Source: Lysobacteraceae bacterium P
GTDB lineage: Bacteria > Pseudomonadota > Gammaproteobacteria > Xanthomonadales > Xanthomonadaceae
Assembly: GCA_005503055.1 (NCBI GenBank)
Contig: SCOX01000003.1
Coordinates: forward strand, 124,001 to 188,000
Direction: 5' to 3'
DNA length: 64,000 bases
Both the position numbers and the translations under genes were made by a program. Below, one piece after another: positions 29,903-38,500 of the stretch. The notes beneath the pieces are model-generated. The model had not been told where the DNA came from. It saw nothing but the letters and a program-made list of their open reading frames with translations, and did not search any database. How positions within the stretch are numbered: the first letter of the stretch is position 1; every line of letters begins with the position of its first letter.

Positions 29903-31021
29903 TCAGTCAAGCGCGATCTCGCCGCCTTCGACGAAGACCCGTTGGAGCTGAAGTTGCGCATCGAGCACGACGATGTCGGCCCATGCATCGGGCTGCAGGC
30001 GGCCACGCTCGTGCAGGGCCAGGTAGTCGGCTGGGTAGCGCGACAGCCGGTTCGACGCGTCGGCAACGTCGAGACCGATCGAGACGAGATTGCGCAGCGC
30101 CTGGTCCATCGTCAGTGCGCTTCCGGCGAGCGAGGAACCGTCGGACAGGCGCACGCAACCCAGGCATTTGTGCACGCGCTGCGAGCCCAGTGCGTATTCA
30201 CCGTCGGGCATGCCGGTGGCCGCGGTGGCATCGGTGACGCAGTACAGCTGCGGAATCGCACGCAACGCCGCGCGGATGACGCCGGGATGCACATGCTGCA
30301 GGTCGGGAATCAGTTCGGCGTACTGCGCATGGGCCAGCGCGGCGGCGGCGATGCCGGGATGCCGGTGATCGAGGCCCGTCATGCCGTTGAACAGATGGGT
30401 GAAACCCGCGGCGCCGGCTTCCAGCGCGGTGCGTCCGTCCTCGTACGTGCCTGCGCTGTGGCCGAGTTGCACGCGAATCCCGAGCGCCGCCAACCGCGGA
30501 ATGAGCGCGCGGTGCTCACCGATCTCCGGTGCCAGCGTCAGCACGCGGATCGGCGCCACCGCGTGCAGGCGCTGGACCTGGGCCAGCGTCGCCTCGACCA
30601 CGAGCGGCGGTTGTGCGCCCAGGCGCTCGCGACTGATGTAAGGACCTTCCAGATGCACGCCGAGCACGCGCGCCGCGTCGGGCGCGCGCGTGCCAGTCGA
30701 GTCGGCGATGCCGTGCAGCGCGTGGACGATGTCGTCCTCGAGCGCGGTCATCGTGGTGGCGAGCAGGGCGGTAGTGCCGTGGCGTGCATGCGCGCGGGCG
30801 ACAGCACACGCCGCGTTTCCGCCTTCCATGATGTCCACGCCGGCGGCACCGTGGACGTGCAGGTCGATGAAACCGGGCAGGATCAGCGGGAGGTCGTCGC
30901 CACCGTCCGCATCGTCGTGCGTGGCCTGCAATCGGCGCACGCGCTGGTCGAAATCGATGTGTCCCCGCATCCAGCCGGTGGCGGTCAGGATGCGGCCGTG
31001 CAGCGTATGCGTCGTGCTCAA
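29903..31021 (-). CDS. N-acetylhexosamine-6-phosphate deacetylase (NagA/AgaA type)
   Basis: A 372-residue cytoplasmic amidohydrolase with the NagA motifs in order: LPGFIDLHVHG (metal site), HLEGPYI, LGHSAGTYE, THLFNGMTGL and TDATAATGMPDGEY (catalytic Asp region). It removes the acetyl group from GlcNAc-6P or GalNAc-6P. Sequence alone cannot separate the two, but AgaS, ROK kinase and an AgaZ-like gene in the same operon favour GalNAc-6P. Its ATG overlaps the DeoR stop by four bases. Confidence 0.9.
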   Translation of the reverse strand: MSTTHTLHGRILTATGWMRGHIDFDQRVRRLQATHDDADGGDDLPLILPGFIDLHVHGAAGVDIMEGGNAACAVARAHARHGTTALLATTMTALEDDIVHALHGIADSTGTRAPDAARVLGVHLEGPYISRERLGAQPPLVVEATLAQVQRLHAVAPIRVLTLAPEIGEHRALIPRLAALGIRVQLGHSAGTYEDGRTALEAGAAGFTHLFNGMTGLDHRHPGIAAAALAHAQYAELIPDLQHVHPGVIRAALRAIPQLYCVTDATAATGMPDGEYALGSQRVHKCLGCVRLSDGSSLAGSALTMDQALRNLVSIGLDVADASNRLSRYPADYLALHERGRLQPDAWADIVVLDAQLQLQRVFVEGGEIALD

Positions 31022-31794
31022 GGCGGGGGCTCGGCGATGATCACTTCGATGCCCAGCCGCTGCAGACCTTCGCGGTGCTCGGGACTGATGCCGGCATCGG
31101 TGATGACGGTATGGATCTGGTCCAGCCGGGCGATGCGGTGCAGGCTCACGCGCCCGAACTTGGAGGCGTCGGTCAGCACGACGACCTTGCGGGCGCGTTC
31201 GACCATGTGGTGGTTGAGGCTGGCCTCGGCTTCGTGATGCGTGGTCAGGCCGAACTGCAGGTCCAGCCCGTCCACGCCGAGGAACAGCAGGTCGAAGCTG
31301 TAGGAAGCCAGGCTGGCTTCGGCCTGGCTGCCGTGCAGCGACAGCGACTGCTTGTGCAGCAGCCCGCCGGTGAGCAGCAGTTCCACGCCCGGCGCGTTGG
31401 CCAGTTCCCAGGCGATATTGAGGCCGTTGGTCATCACCGTGACGTCGCGATGGCCGCGCAGGTGGCGCGCCAGCGTCATCGTGGTCGAGCCCGAGTCGAT
31501 GATCAGGTTGTCGCCAGCCTTCACCATCCGCGCTGCCTGCTGGCCGATGGCCTCCTTCAGCGGCAGGTTCAGCGCGTCCTTCTCGTGGATGTCGCGTTCC
31601 TGCGGCGGCGTGCGCACCAGGGTGGCGCCGCCGTGGGTGCGCGTGGCCAGACCCTGCGATTCGATGTGGCTCAGGTCGGCGCGGATCGTCACCGACGACA
31701 CGGCGAAACGCTCCACCAGCTCGCCCACCTGCACGTTTCCGTGCTGGACCAGCAGTTGCAGGATCTGTTGGCGGCGTTGGCGGGTGTTTCGCAT
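31018..31794 (-). CDS. DeoR-family regulator (AgaR-like)
   Basis: A 258-residue repressor with an N-terminal DeoR winged helix (RRQQILQLLVQHGNVQVGEL, residues ~5-60) and a C-terminal sugar-phosphate sensor domain (NLIIDSGSTTMTLARHL, VTDASKFGRVSLHRIA). Members such as AgaR and GlpR release DNA when a phosphorylated sugar binds. It lies inside the operon it probably controls. TTTCGAA sequences next to both -35 boxes in the divergent promoter region near 35.3-35.5 kb are likely targets. Confidence 0.9.
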   Translation of the reverse strand: MRNTRQRRQQILQLLVQHGNVQVGELVERFAVSSVTIRADLSHIESQGLATRTHGGATLVRTPPQERDIHEKDALNLPLKEAIGQQAARMVKAGDNLIIDSGSTTMTLARHLRGHRDVTVMTNGLNIAWELANAPGVELLLTGGLLHKQSLSLHGSQAEASLASYSFDLLFLGVDGLDLQFGLTTHHEAEASLNHHMVERARKVVVLTDASKFGRVSLHRIARLDQIHTVITDAGISPEHREGLQRLGIEVIIAEPPP

Positions 31795-31828
31795 AAAGGG
31801 CCTGATCGGGCGGAACGGAAGCCGAAGC

Positions 31829-33154
31829 TTATCGTTCCGAAAGCGCGACGGCGCCGGTGGTTTCGTTTCCGGCGTCCATGTTTCGCGCGCAAGCGCGTGC
31901 GTACTCGGCCAGGCGGGCGGCCACCTTGTGCTGGACCAGCGCCTCCGGGTCGGCCGACAGGCGTCCGGCCTCGATCGCGCGCTGCTGCTCGGGCAGGAAC
32001 TGGCTCAGCAGCGTGCGCGGAGGCGGCGTCTGCCGAAGGTTGCGAACCAGCGTTTCCACGGCCGCCTGCACCTCCGGTTCGCCCCAGTAGTAGCGGCAGC
32101 GATCGCTGAGCGCGTAGCGGCGCAGCAGACGCAATCGGTGCTCGTCGCCCTGGTAGTGGTTCTGCCAGTACTTCGGCTGTTCGACCATGCAGTCGTCGAG
32201 CACCTCGACCAGGCGCGAGCGCTGCTCCGGCGGCAGCAGTTCGTCCTCGATCGACGCCAGCGCGAACAGCGCCTCGCGCAGGGCGAAGGTCGCGGCCGGG
32301 CCCACCTTGAGGATCGCGAAGTGATCGCGCACGAGTGCGTGCAGCGCGTCCTCGCTCTGGTAATCGGTGGAGTGCGCCTCGTAAACGATGCGCGGCTGCG
32401 TCTCGACGAAGGCCGACAGCGCCTGCGCGGCCTGCGGCTCGTAGTCGTGCACGCTGCTGTGGTCGAAGTCGACGCCGGGTTGCACGACCATCGCGATCAC
32501 GCGTTGCCACGCCGGCGCCAGGTCCGGTTCGAGGAAAGCGCGGCGGTGGATTTCCAGCGTGCGCGCGGCGGCGGCCGGCGTGGTCACCGCCAGCCCGGCC
32601 TCCAGCGACGCCTCGCCGCCAGGCACGGGCACTTCCGTGCCGATCACGTACACGGGCGGGGGCAGGCCGGCGTCGCGCGCGGTGCGTTCGGCGATGCGCG
32701 CCAGCTCCGCCGAGCGCTCGGCGACCACCTCGTCCGGCAGCGGCACGGGATCGTCGGCGCAGGACATGCTGCAGTCGAGGTGGATCTTGTGGAAGCCGGC
32801 GGCGACGTAGGCGCGGATGAGCTCACGCGCGTGCGCCATCGCCTCGGCGGCGGGGCGCTTCTGCCACGCGTTCGGGCCGAGATGGTCGCCGCCCAGGATC
32901 AGGCGCTGCTGCGGGAAACCCTCGTCGCGCGCCAGTTCCAGCACGTAGTCGTGGTACTGCGGCGGGGTCATGCCGGTGTAGCCGCCAAACTGATCGACCT
33001 GGTTCGACGTCGCCTCGATCAGCAGCGGCGTGTCGTAACGCAATGCCACCTGCATCGCCGCGCGCAGCACCTGCTCGTGGCTGCAGCAAACGCTATACAG
33101 GCCGATGGCCTGTCCATGGCGATGGGCGTCAATGAGCGACTGCACAGCGGACAT
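31829..33154 (-). CDS. GatZ/KbaZ/AgaZ-like protein of tagatose-phosphate metabolism
   Basis: A 441-residue cytoplasmic protein starting MSAVQSLIDAHRHGQAIGLYS, with LILGGDHLGPNAWQ, HKIHLDCSMSCADD, YVIGTEVPVPGGE and FDHSSVHDYEPQAA, all diagnostic of the D-tagatose-1,6-bisphosphate aldolase non-catalytic subunit family. In enteric bacteria it partners GatY/KbaY; no such catalytic subunit gene is in this window. It may act with an unlinked aldolase or have a different role in tagatose-6-phosphate use. The start at 33154 lies 19 bp after the ROK gene. Confidence 0.88.
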   Translation of the reverse strand: MSAVQSLIDAHRHGQAIGLYSVCCSHEQVLRAAMQVALRYDTPLLIEATSNQVDQFGGYTGMTPPQYHDYVLELARDEGFPQQRLILGGDHLGPNAWQKRPAAEAMAHARELIRAYVAAGFHKIHLDCSMSCADDPVPLPDEVVAERSAELARIAERTARDAGLPPPVYVIGTEVPVPGGEASLEAGLAVTTPAAAARTLEIHRRAFLEPDLAPAWQRVIAMVVQPGVDFDHSSVHDYEPQAAQALSAFVETQPRIVYEAHSTDYQSEDALHALVRDHFAILKVGPAATFALREALFALASIEDELLPPEQRSRLVEVLDDCMVEQPKYWQNHYQGDEHRLRLLRRYALSDRCRYYWGEPEVQAAVETLVRNLRQTPPPRTLLSQFLPEQQRAIEAGRLSADPEALVQHKVAARLAEYARACARNMDAGNETTGAVALSER

Positions 33155-33173
33155 CGCGTGTCTCCGGTGGGTT

Positions 33174-34097
33174 TCAGGACGCGGTGTTCTGCCGCACGAG
33201 CAGGGCGGCGCCGCGCGCGCCGCCGGCATCGCCGAACTTCGGCGGCAGGATCGGCGGGACGCGCATCCCGGCGAACAGATGCGCGGCGATCGCGGCGGGC
33301 AGCTCTTCGTACAGACGTTCGACTTTCGACAGCCCGCCACCGAGCACGATCACGTGCGGATCCAGCGCCAGCACCAGCCCGGCGAAGGCGTGCCCGAGCA
33401 GATCGCGGTGGATGTCGAGCGCGCGCCGGGCGACGGCATCGCCGTCGTCGGCCAGCGCGATGATGCCGCCGGCGTCGATCGCTTCGCCGCCGACGTGATG
33501 GTGGATCAGACCCAGGCCGCTGCCGGACACGTAACGCTCCATGCAGCCGCGCAGGCCGCAGGCGCAGTCGAGCAGCGGCAGCTCGTAGGCCGTCAGCAGC
33601 GTCGCCGGCACGGTCCAGTGACCCCACTCGCCGGCGATGCCGTTTAAGCCGGCGATCAGGCGACCCTCCACGCAATAGCCGCCGCCCGCGCCCGTGCCGA
33701 GGATGGCGCCGAACATGCTGGCGTAGCCGTGCGCGGCGCCGCCGTGCGCTTCCGACAGGGCGAAGCATTGCAGGTCGTTGCCCAGTTGCAGCGGGCGTTG
33801 CAGGCGCTGTTGCAGATCGTGGCCGACGCGGCGGCCTGTCAGCGCCGGCACGTTGGCGCTCAGCTGACGACCGCTGTCGCGCTCGACCACGCCCGGCACG
33901 CCGATGCCGATGCCACGGCACGGGTGGCCCAGTTCCGCCTCGGCGGCCTCGACCAGTCCGGCGATGCTGTGCACGAAGGCGTCGTAATCCTTCGTCGGCG
34001 TGGCGATGCGCCGGCGGTACGCGGCCTCCATGTCGTCAGCGTAGGCGACCAGTTCGATCTTGGTGCCGCCGATGTCGATGCCGTACCAGTGCTGCAT
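33174..34097 (-). CDS. ROK-family N-acetylhexosamine kinase (AgaK/NagK-like)
   Basis: A 307-residue sugar kinase: GIDIGGTKIEL (phosphate-binding), GIGVPGVVERDSG, GNDLQCFALSEA (catalytic Asp region), GTGAGGGYCVEG, GEWGHW, and the ROK zinc site CACGLRGCME. NagK-type ROK kinases phosphorylate GlcNAc or related N-acetylhexosamines with ATP. In this operon GalNAc to GalNAc-6-phosphate is the expected reaction. It starts seven bases after agaS. Confidence 0.88.
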   Translation of the reverse strand: MQHWYGIDIGGTKIELVAYADDMEAAYRRRIATPTKDYDAFVHSIAGLVEAAEAELGHPCRGIGIGVPGVVERDSGRQLSANVPALTGRRVGHDLQQRLQRPLQLGNDLQCFALSEAHGGAAHGYASMFGAILGTGAGGGYCVEGRLIAGLNGIAGEWGHWTVPATLLTAYELPLLDCACGLRGCMERYVSGSGLGLIHHHVGGEAIDAGGIIALADDGDAVARRALDIHRDLLGHAFAGLVLALDPHVIVLGGGLSKVERLYEELPAAIAAHLFAGMRVPPILPPKFGDAGGARGAALLVRQNTAS

Positions 34098-34104
34098 GTC
34101 GGAG

Positions 34105-35262
34105 TCAGCCGTGGCGGTGGATGGTCACGCCCTGCACGACGCGGTTGACCGTGCCGTCGGGGAAGGGGTTGTCCGGCATCAGGCCGAGCGCGGCCGAGCG
34201 GTGCAACGCGTAACGCTGCGCCACGGTGAGCCACAGCGGCGCCAGCCAGGCGTCGGGCAGCGATGGCGTGTCCAGCGTCCAGTCGGCCTGCGTCGCCTCG
34301 CCGGCGCGCGGACCGATCGACACCACCTCGCCGGCAATGCCGTCGCGGCGCAGTTCGTCGAGCAGGTCCTGCTCGTACAGGCGGGCCACCGGTTCGATGC
34401 TGCGCAGTACCACCACCAGCGTCTGCGGATCCAGCAGCGACTTGGGACCGTGGCGGAAGCCGAGCGGGGTGTTCGCGAACGCCGGCACGCGGCCGGCGGT
34501 GAGTTCCAGCACCTTGAGCGCGCATTCGCGCGCGAGCGCTTCCATCGGTCCGCTGCCCAGGTAGATCACGCGCGTGCAGGGCGAATGCGCCAGCGTTTCC
34601 ACCGGAGCTTCCCATGTGGCGATGGCCCGTTCGCCGAGTGCGACCAGTGTGCGCAGGCGCTCTGTGCGCTGCGGCCACGGCGTCGTATCGAACGTGGTCA
34701 GCGCCGCCAGCATCATGCAGCTCAGGCTGCTGGTCATGGCGAAGGCGCGATCGCAACTGGCGGGCGGCATCAGCAGCGTGAAGGTGTCGGCGCGGTCGCG
34801 GCCACGAAGCGCCAGGTCGCCTTGCCGATTGCAGGTGATGTCGAGAAAGCGCGATTGCGGTACGCGCTCGCGCACCAGGTCGACGACGGCGACGCTCTCC
34901 GGGCTGGACCCGCTGCGCGCGAACGACACCAGCAGCGTTGGATGTTCCGGCGAGAGATACAGCGACGGATGGGTCAGCAGGCTGGTGGTATGGACGGCGC
35001 GCACCTGCGCCGGCCATTGCGCGTTGATCGTGTCGGCGATCATCTCGGCAATGAAGCCCGAACTGCCGGCACCGGTGAGGATCACGCGGTGGTGGCCATG
35101 GCGCAGCCAGTCGCCGAGGAACCCGTCGATGCCCTCGCGCGCAGACGCAAGCAGCGTCGCCAGCGCCTCCCAGAGTGCGGGCTGCTGGGCGATCTCGACC
35201 GCGGTGTGTTCGCCGCCGAGGCGCTGCCAGCGGGAAGTATCGGAAAGCGGCATGGCGTCCAT
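34105..35262 (-). CDS. agaS: AgaS-type galactosamine-6-phosphate deaminase/isomerase
   Basis: A 385-residue cytoplasmic protein with two SIS domains: VILTGAGSSGFIAEMIADTI, FARSGSSPESVAVVDL, RVIYLGSGPMEALARECALK and GFRHGPKSLLDPQTLVV, then the family's C-terminal NPFPDGTVNRVVQGVTIH. AgaS deaminates and isomerises galactosamine-6-phosphate to tagatose-6-phosphate plus ammonia. Its presence is the main reason to read the operon as GalNAc rather than GlcNAc catabolism. It is first in the operon; AGGA lies eight bases before the ATG at 35262. An in-frame ATG nine bases later is possible. Confidence 0.92.
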   Translation of the reverse strand: MDAMPLSDTSRWQRLGGEHTAVEIAQQPALWEALATLLASAREGIDGFLGDWLRHGHHRVILTGAGSSGFIAEMIADTINAQWPAQVRAVHTTSLLTHPSLYLSPEHPTLLVSFARSGSSPESVAVVDLVRERVPQSRFLDITCNRQGDLALRGRDRADTFTLLMPPASCDRAFAMTSSLSCMMLAALTTFDTTPWPQRTERLRTLVALGERAIATWEAPVETLAHSPCTRVIYLGSGPMEALARECALKVLELTAGRVPAFANTPLGFRHGPKSLLDPQTLVVVLRSIEPVARLYEQDLLDELRRDGIAGEVVSIGPRAGEATQADWTLDTPSLPDAWLAPLWLTVAQRYALHRSAALGLMPDNPFPDGTVNRVVQGVTIHRHG

Positions 35263-35301
35263 TCGGAGATCCTGTGAGGCCGGCGAACGATCCGGCTTTT
35301 C

Positions 35302-35315
35302 TTTCGAAATGTCAA
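35302..35315 (-). promoter_or_regulatory. agaS-side -35 box with TTTCGAAA operator
   Basis: On the minus strand TTGACA (35315-35310) is directly followed by the perfect palindrome TTTCGAAA (35309-35302). Two further GAAAG-containing repeats (TAGCGAAAGCTA at 35317-35328 and AAGTGAAAGCTT just beyond) lie upstream. This fits a DeoR-repressed promoter of the agaS operon; no good -10 box was found. Confidence 0.5.
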
Positions 35316-35454
35316 ATAGCGAAAGCTAAGTGAAAGCTTGGCGGCCCTTCGAAGCGCTGCCGCGTGCTGCAGCGCGGCATGACGGGGCAAAAGGCGGCAC
35401 TGGCAGGGTCCGCTCCAGACGCTGTTTCACCGGCGCAACGCTTCGATATGAAAG

Positions 35455-35469
35455 TTGTGCCGTGCACAA
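35455..35469. promoter_or_regulatory. Inverted repeat TTGTGC-CGT-GCACAA between the two GalNAc arms
   Basis: A perfect 6-3-6 inverted repeat, flanked by AAAG on the left and, after one extra base, CTTT on the right, 45 bases upstream of the GH31 -35 box. Its position suggests a binding site for an activator or second regulator; the protein is unknown. Confidence 0.4.
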
Positions 35470-35513
35470 ACTTTCGATCATACGACTAAACTTCCCATTT
35501 TCTTTTCAATTTA

Positions 35514-35542
35514 TTGACACCTTTCGAATCGCTGCCTAGAGT
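35514..35542 (+). promoter_or_regulatory. Promoter of the GH31-TonB receptor-GH109 operon
   Basis: TTGACA (35514-35519), a 17-base spacer and TAGAGT (35537-35542) form a good sigma-70 promoter. The spacer contains TTTCGAAT (35522-35529), the same heptamer that follows the -35 box of the divergent agaS promoter. Repressor binding here would block polymerase. The ~100 bases around it are notably AT-rich for this genome. The start codon is 48 bases downstream. Confidence 0.62.
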
Positions 35543-35589
35543 CGGCCGCCACGGTTTCGGATTCCCGCCTCGGCGGGCTTGGGGGCAAG

Positions 35590-38500
35590 GTGGAGAGCCG
35601 CGTGCGAGGCAACGGTCTTCTGGCAATGGCAGCGCTGGCCCTGGCGGTGGCCGGCGCGGTCCGCGCCGAATCCGTCGGCAACCTTCGCAGCATCGCGCCG
35701 GCCCCCGCGCGGGAAGGCGCGACCGCCTGGAACATCACCACCGACACCGGCACGCGCCTGCGTGTGGACCTGCTGCGCGCCGACGTGGTGCGAGTGCAGG
35801 CCGGCCGCAACGGCAAGCTGCTGCCGGCCGGCGACAAGGCCGCGCCGATCGTGCTTCCGCAGCCGAAAGCGGCGGTGGCGCACACCGTCGAGGAAGACGC
35901 CGACGAAGTTCGCATTCGCACCGACGCACTGATGCTGCGGGTGCAGCGGCAGCCGTTGCGGCTGGCGCTGGAACGCATCGAGGCCGGCGCGACGGTGCCG
36001 ATGTGGCGCGAGCTGCAGCCGCTGGACCTGTCGAAGGAGCAGAGCGTGCAGACGCTCTCCAGCCAGGCCGACGAGCACTTCTACGGCGGCGGCCAGCAGA
36101 ACGGCCGCTACCAGTTCAAGGGCCGCGAGCTGGAGATCTCCTACTCCGGCGGCTGGGAGGAGGGCGACCGCCCGAGCCCGGCGCCGATGCTGCTCAGCTC
36201 CCGCGGCTGGGGCATGTTGCGCAACACCTGGAGCGACGGCAGCTACGACCTGCGGCAGGGCGACCAGGCCACGCTGCTGCATCGCGAGGACCGCTTCGAC
36301 GCGTACTACTTCGTCGGCGCCAGCCTGCATCCGCTGCTGGACCGGTACACGCAACTGACCGGCCGCGCCGGGTTGCTGCCGCGATGGGCGTTCTCCTACG
36401 GCGATGCCGACTGCTACAACGACGGCGACAACCGCAAGAAGCCCGGCACCGTCCCCGAAGGCTGGAGCGACGGCCCCACCGGCACCACTACGGACGTGGT
36501 CGACTCGGTCGCGAAGAAGTACCGCGAGTTCGACATGCCCGGCGGCTGGATCCTGCCCAACGACGGCTACGGCTGCGGCTACACCGACCTGCCGAAGGTC
36601 GCGCAGGGATTGGCGAAGTACGGCTTCCGGACCGGCCTGTGGACCGAGAACGGTGTCGACAAGATCGCATGGGAAGTCGGCACCGCCGGCAGCCGCGTGC
36701 AGAAGCTGGACGTGGCGTGGACCGGCAAGGGCTACCAGTTCGCGATGGATGCCAACCGGTCGGCGTTCAACGGCATCCTCAAGAACTCCGATTCGCGTCC
36801 TTTCCTTTGGACGGTGATGGGCTGGGCCGGCATCCAGCGCTACGCGGTGGCCTGGACCGGCGATCAGAGCGCGAGCTGGGATTACATCCGCTGGCACATT
36901 CCCACGCTAGTCGGCTCCGGCCTGTCGGGCATGGCGTATGCGTCGGGCGATGTCGACGCGATCTTCGGCGGCAGCGCCGAAACCTACACCCGCGACCTGC
37001 AGTGGAAGGCGTTCACGCCGGTGCTGATGGGCATGTCCGGCTGGTCGGCCAATGCGCGCAAGCATCCGTGGGCGTACGACGAGCCCTACCGCAGCATCAA
37101 CCGCGATTATCTGAAGCTGAAGATGCGCCTGACGCCGTACATGTACGGCCTGGCGCAGGACGCCGCGCAGTCCGGCGCGCCGATCGTGCGCGGCCTGATG
37201 TGGGACTACCCGGACGATCCGCAGGCCTTTACCGAAGCCTACAAGTATCAGTTCCTGCTCGGCCGCGACCTGCTCGTCGCACCGGTGTACCGCAGCCAGG
37301 CCGCCAGTCGCGGCTGGCGTCGCGACATCCACCTGCCGCAAGGCCGCTGGATCGACTACTGGGACGGACGCCAGTTGCAGGCCGGCGCGCAGGGGCGGCA
37401 GCTCGACCGGCAGGTCGACCTGGCCACGCTGCCGCTGTTCGTTCGTGCCGGCGCGATCCTGCCGATGCATCCGGCGATGCTGTACGACGGCGAGAAGCCG
37501 GTGGACGAGATCACCTTCGATCTGTATCCGCAGGGCGAATCCCATTACACGATGTACGAGGACGACGGCACGACGCGCCGTCACGAGAAGGGCGAGTCGA
37601 GCCGGCAGGACATCCGCGTGCAGGCGCCGGCGCAGGGCAGCGGCGAAGTGCGCGTTGGCATCGACGCCGTTCGCGGCGAGTACGCCGGCCAGCTGCCGCA
37701 GCGCCGCTACGCGCTGCGCGTGCTCAGCCGCCAGAAGCCGCAGGCGGTGCAACTTGACGGGCGCGCGCTGCCGGCCCTGGACGACCGCGCCGCATTCGAT
37801 GCGGCCGCCGAAGGCTGGTATTTCGATGCCGGCGACCGGCGCGGCACCGTGCACGTGCGCACCGCGCCGGTCGACATCCTTCGCGCGCTGGAGCTGCGTC
37901 TGGACATCGCGACGGCCGCGGCGCCGCCCGACGACGAATTCCCCGCTGCGCCCGCACTGGGACGCGCGCTGCCCGCCGACAGCCTGCTGGTGGTCAATCG
38001 TCCCGCCGAGGAACCCGGCCATGCGCTGGAACGGGCCTTCGACGATGACCCCGCGACCTGGTTCCGCAGCGTGCGCAACCAGGCGGTGCGCACCGGCGCG
38101 CATGAGTGGACGGTGGGGTTCGGCGAGCGCCGCCTGATCGACGGCATCGAACTGGCGCCGCGCAACGACCAGCACTGGAAGCATGGCCAGGTCCGCGACT
38201 ACGAAATCTATCTGGCCGACAGCAACGGCGAGTGGGGCGAGCCGGTCGCGCGCGGTCGTCTGCAACTGAAGCAGGATCTGCAGCGCATCGATTTCGCCCC
38301 GCACGCGGGACGCCTGCTGCGATTCCGTGTGCTGAGCACGCAGAACCCCGACGGCGACGGTGCCAGCGGCGCCGATCCAATGGTCGAAGCGGCGCAGGCC
38401 GGTGCGCGCGCCTTCGACGCGCTGCAGCCGCGCGACGTCGGCCCGATCGCGCTGGCGACGTTCCGCGTACTGGAACACACCGTCGTCGAGCGCCCGCAAT

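Noticed and set aside
29810-31237. 475-codon plus-strand open frame
   Set aside because: Antisense to the NagA/AgaA and DeoR genes, which have complete motifs.
29903-35262. Reading the operon as a GlcNAc (nag) operon
   Set aside because: NagA and ROK kinase would fit GlcNAc, but AgaS and the AgaZ-like protein, plus GH109 next door, point to GalNAc. No NagB or NagE is present.
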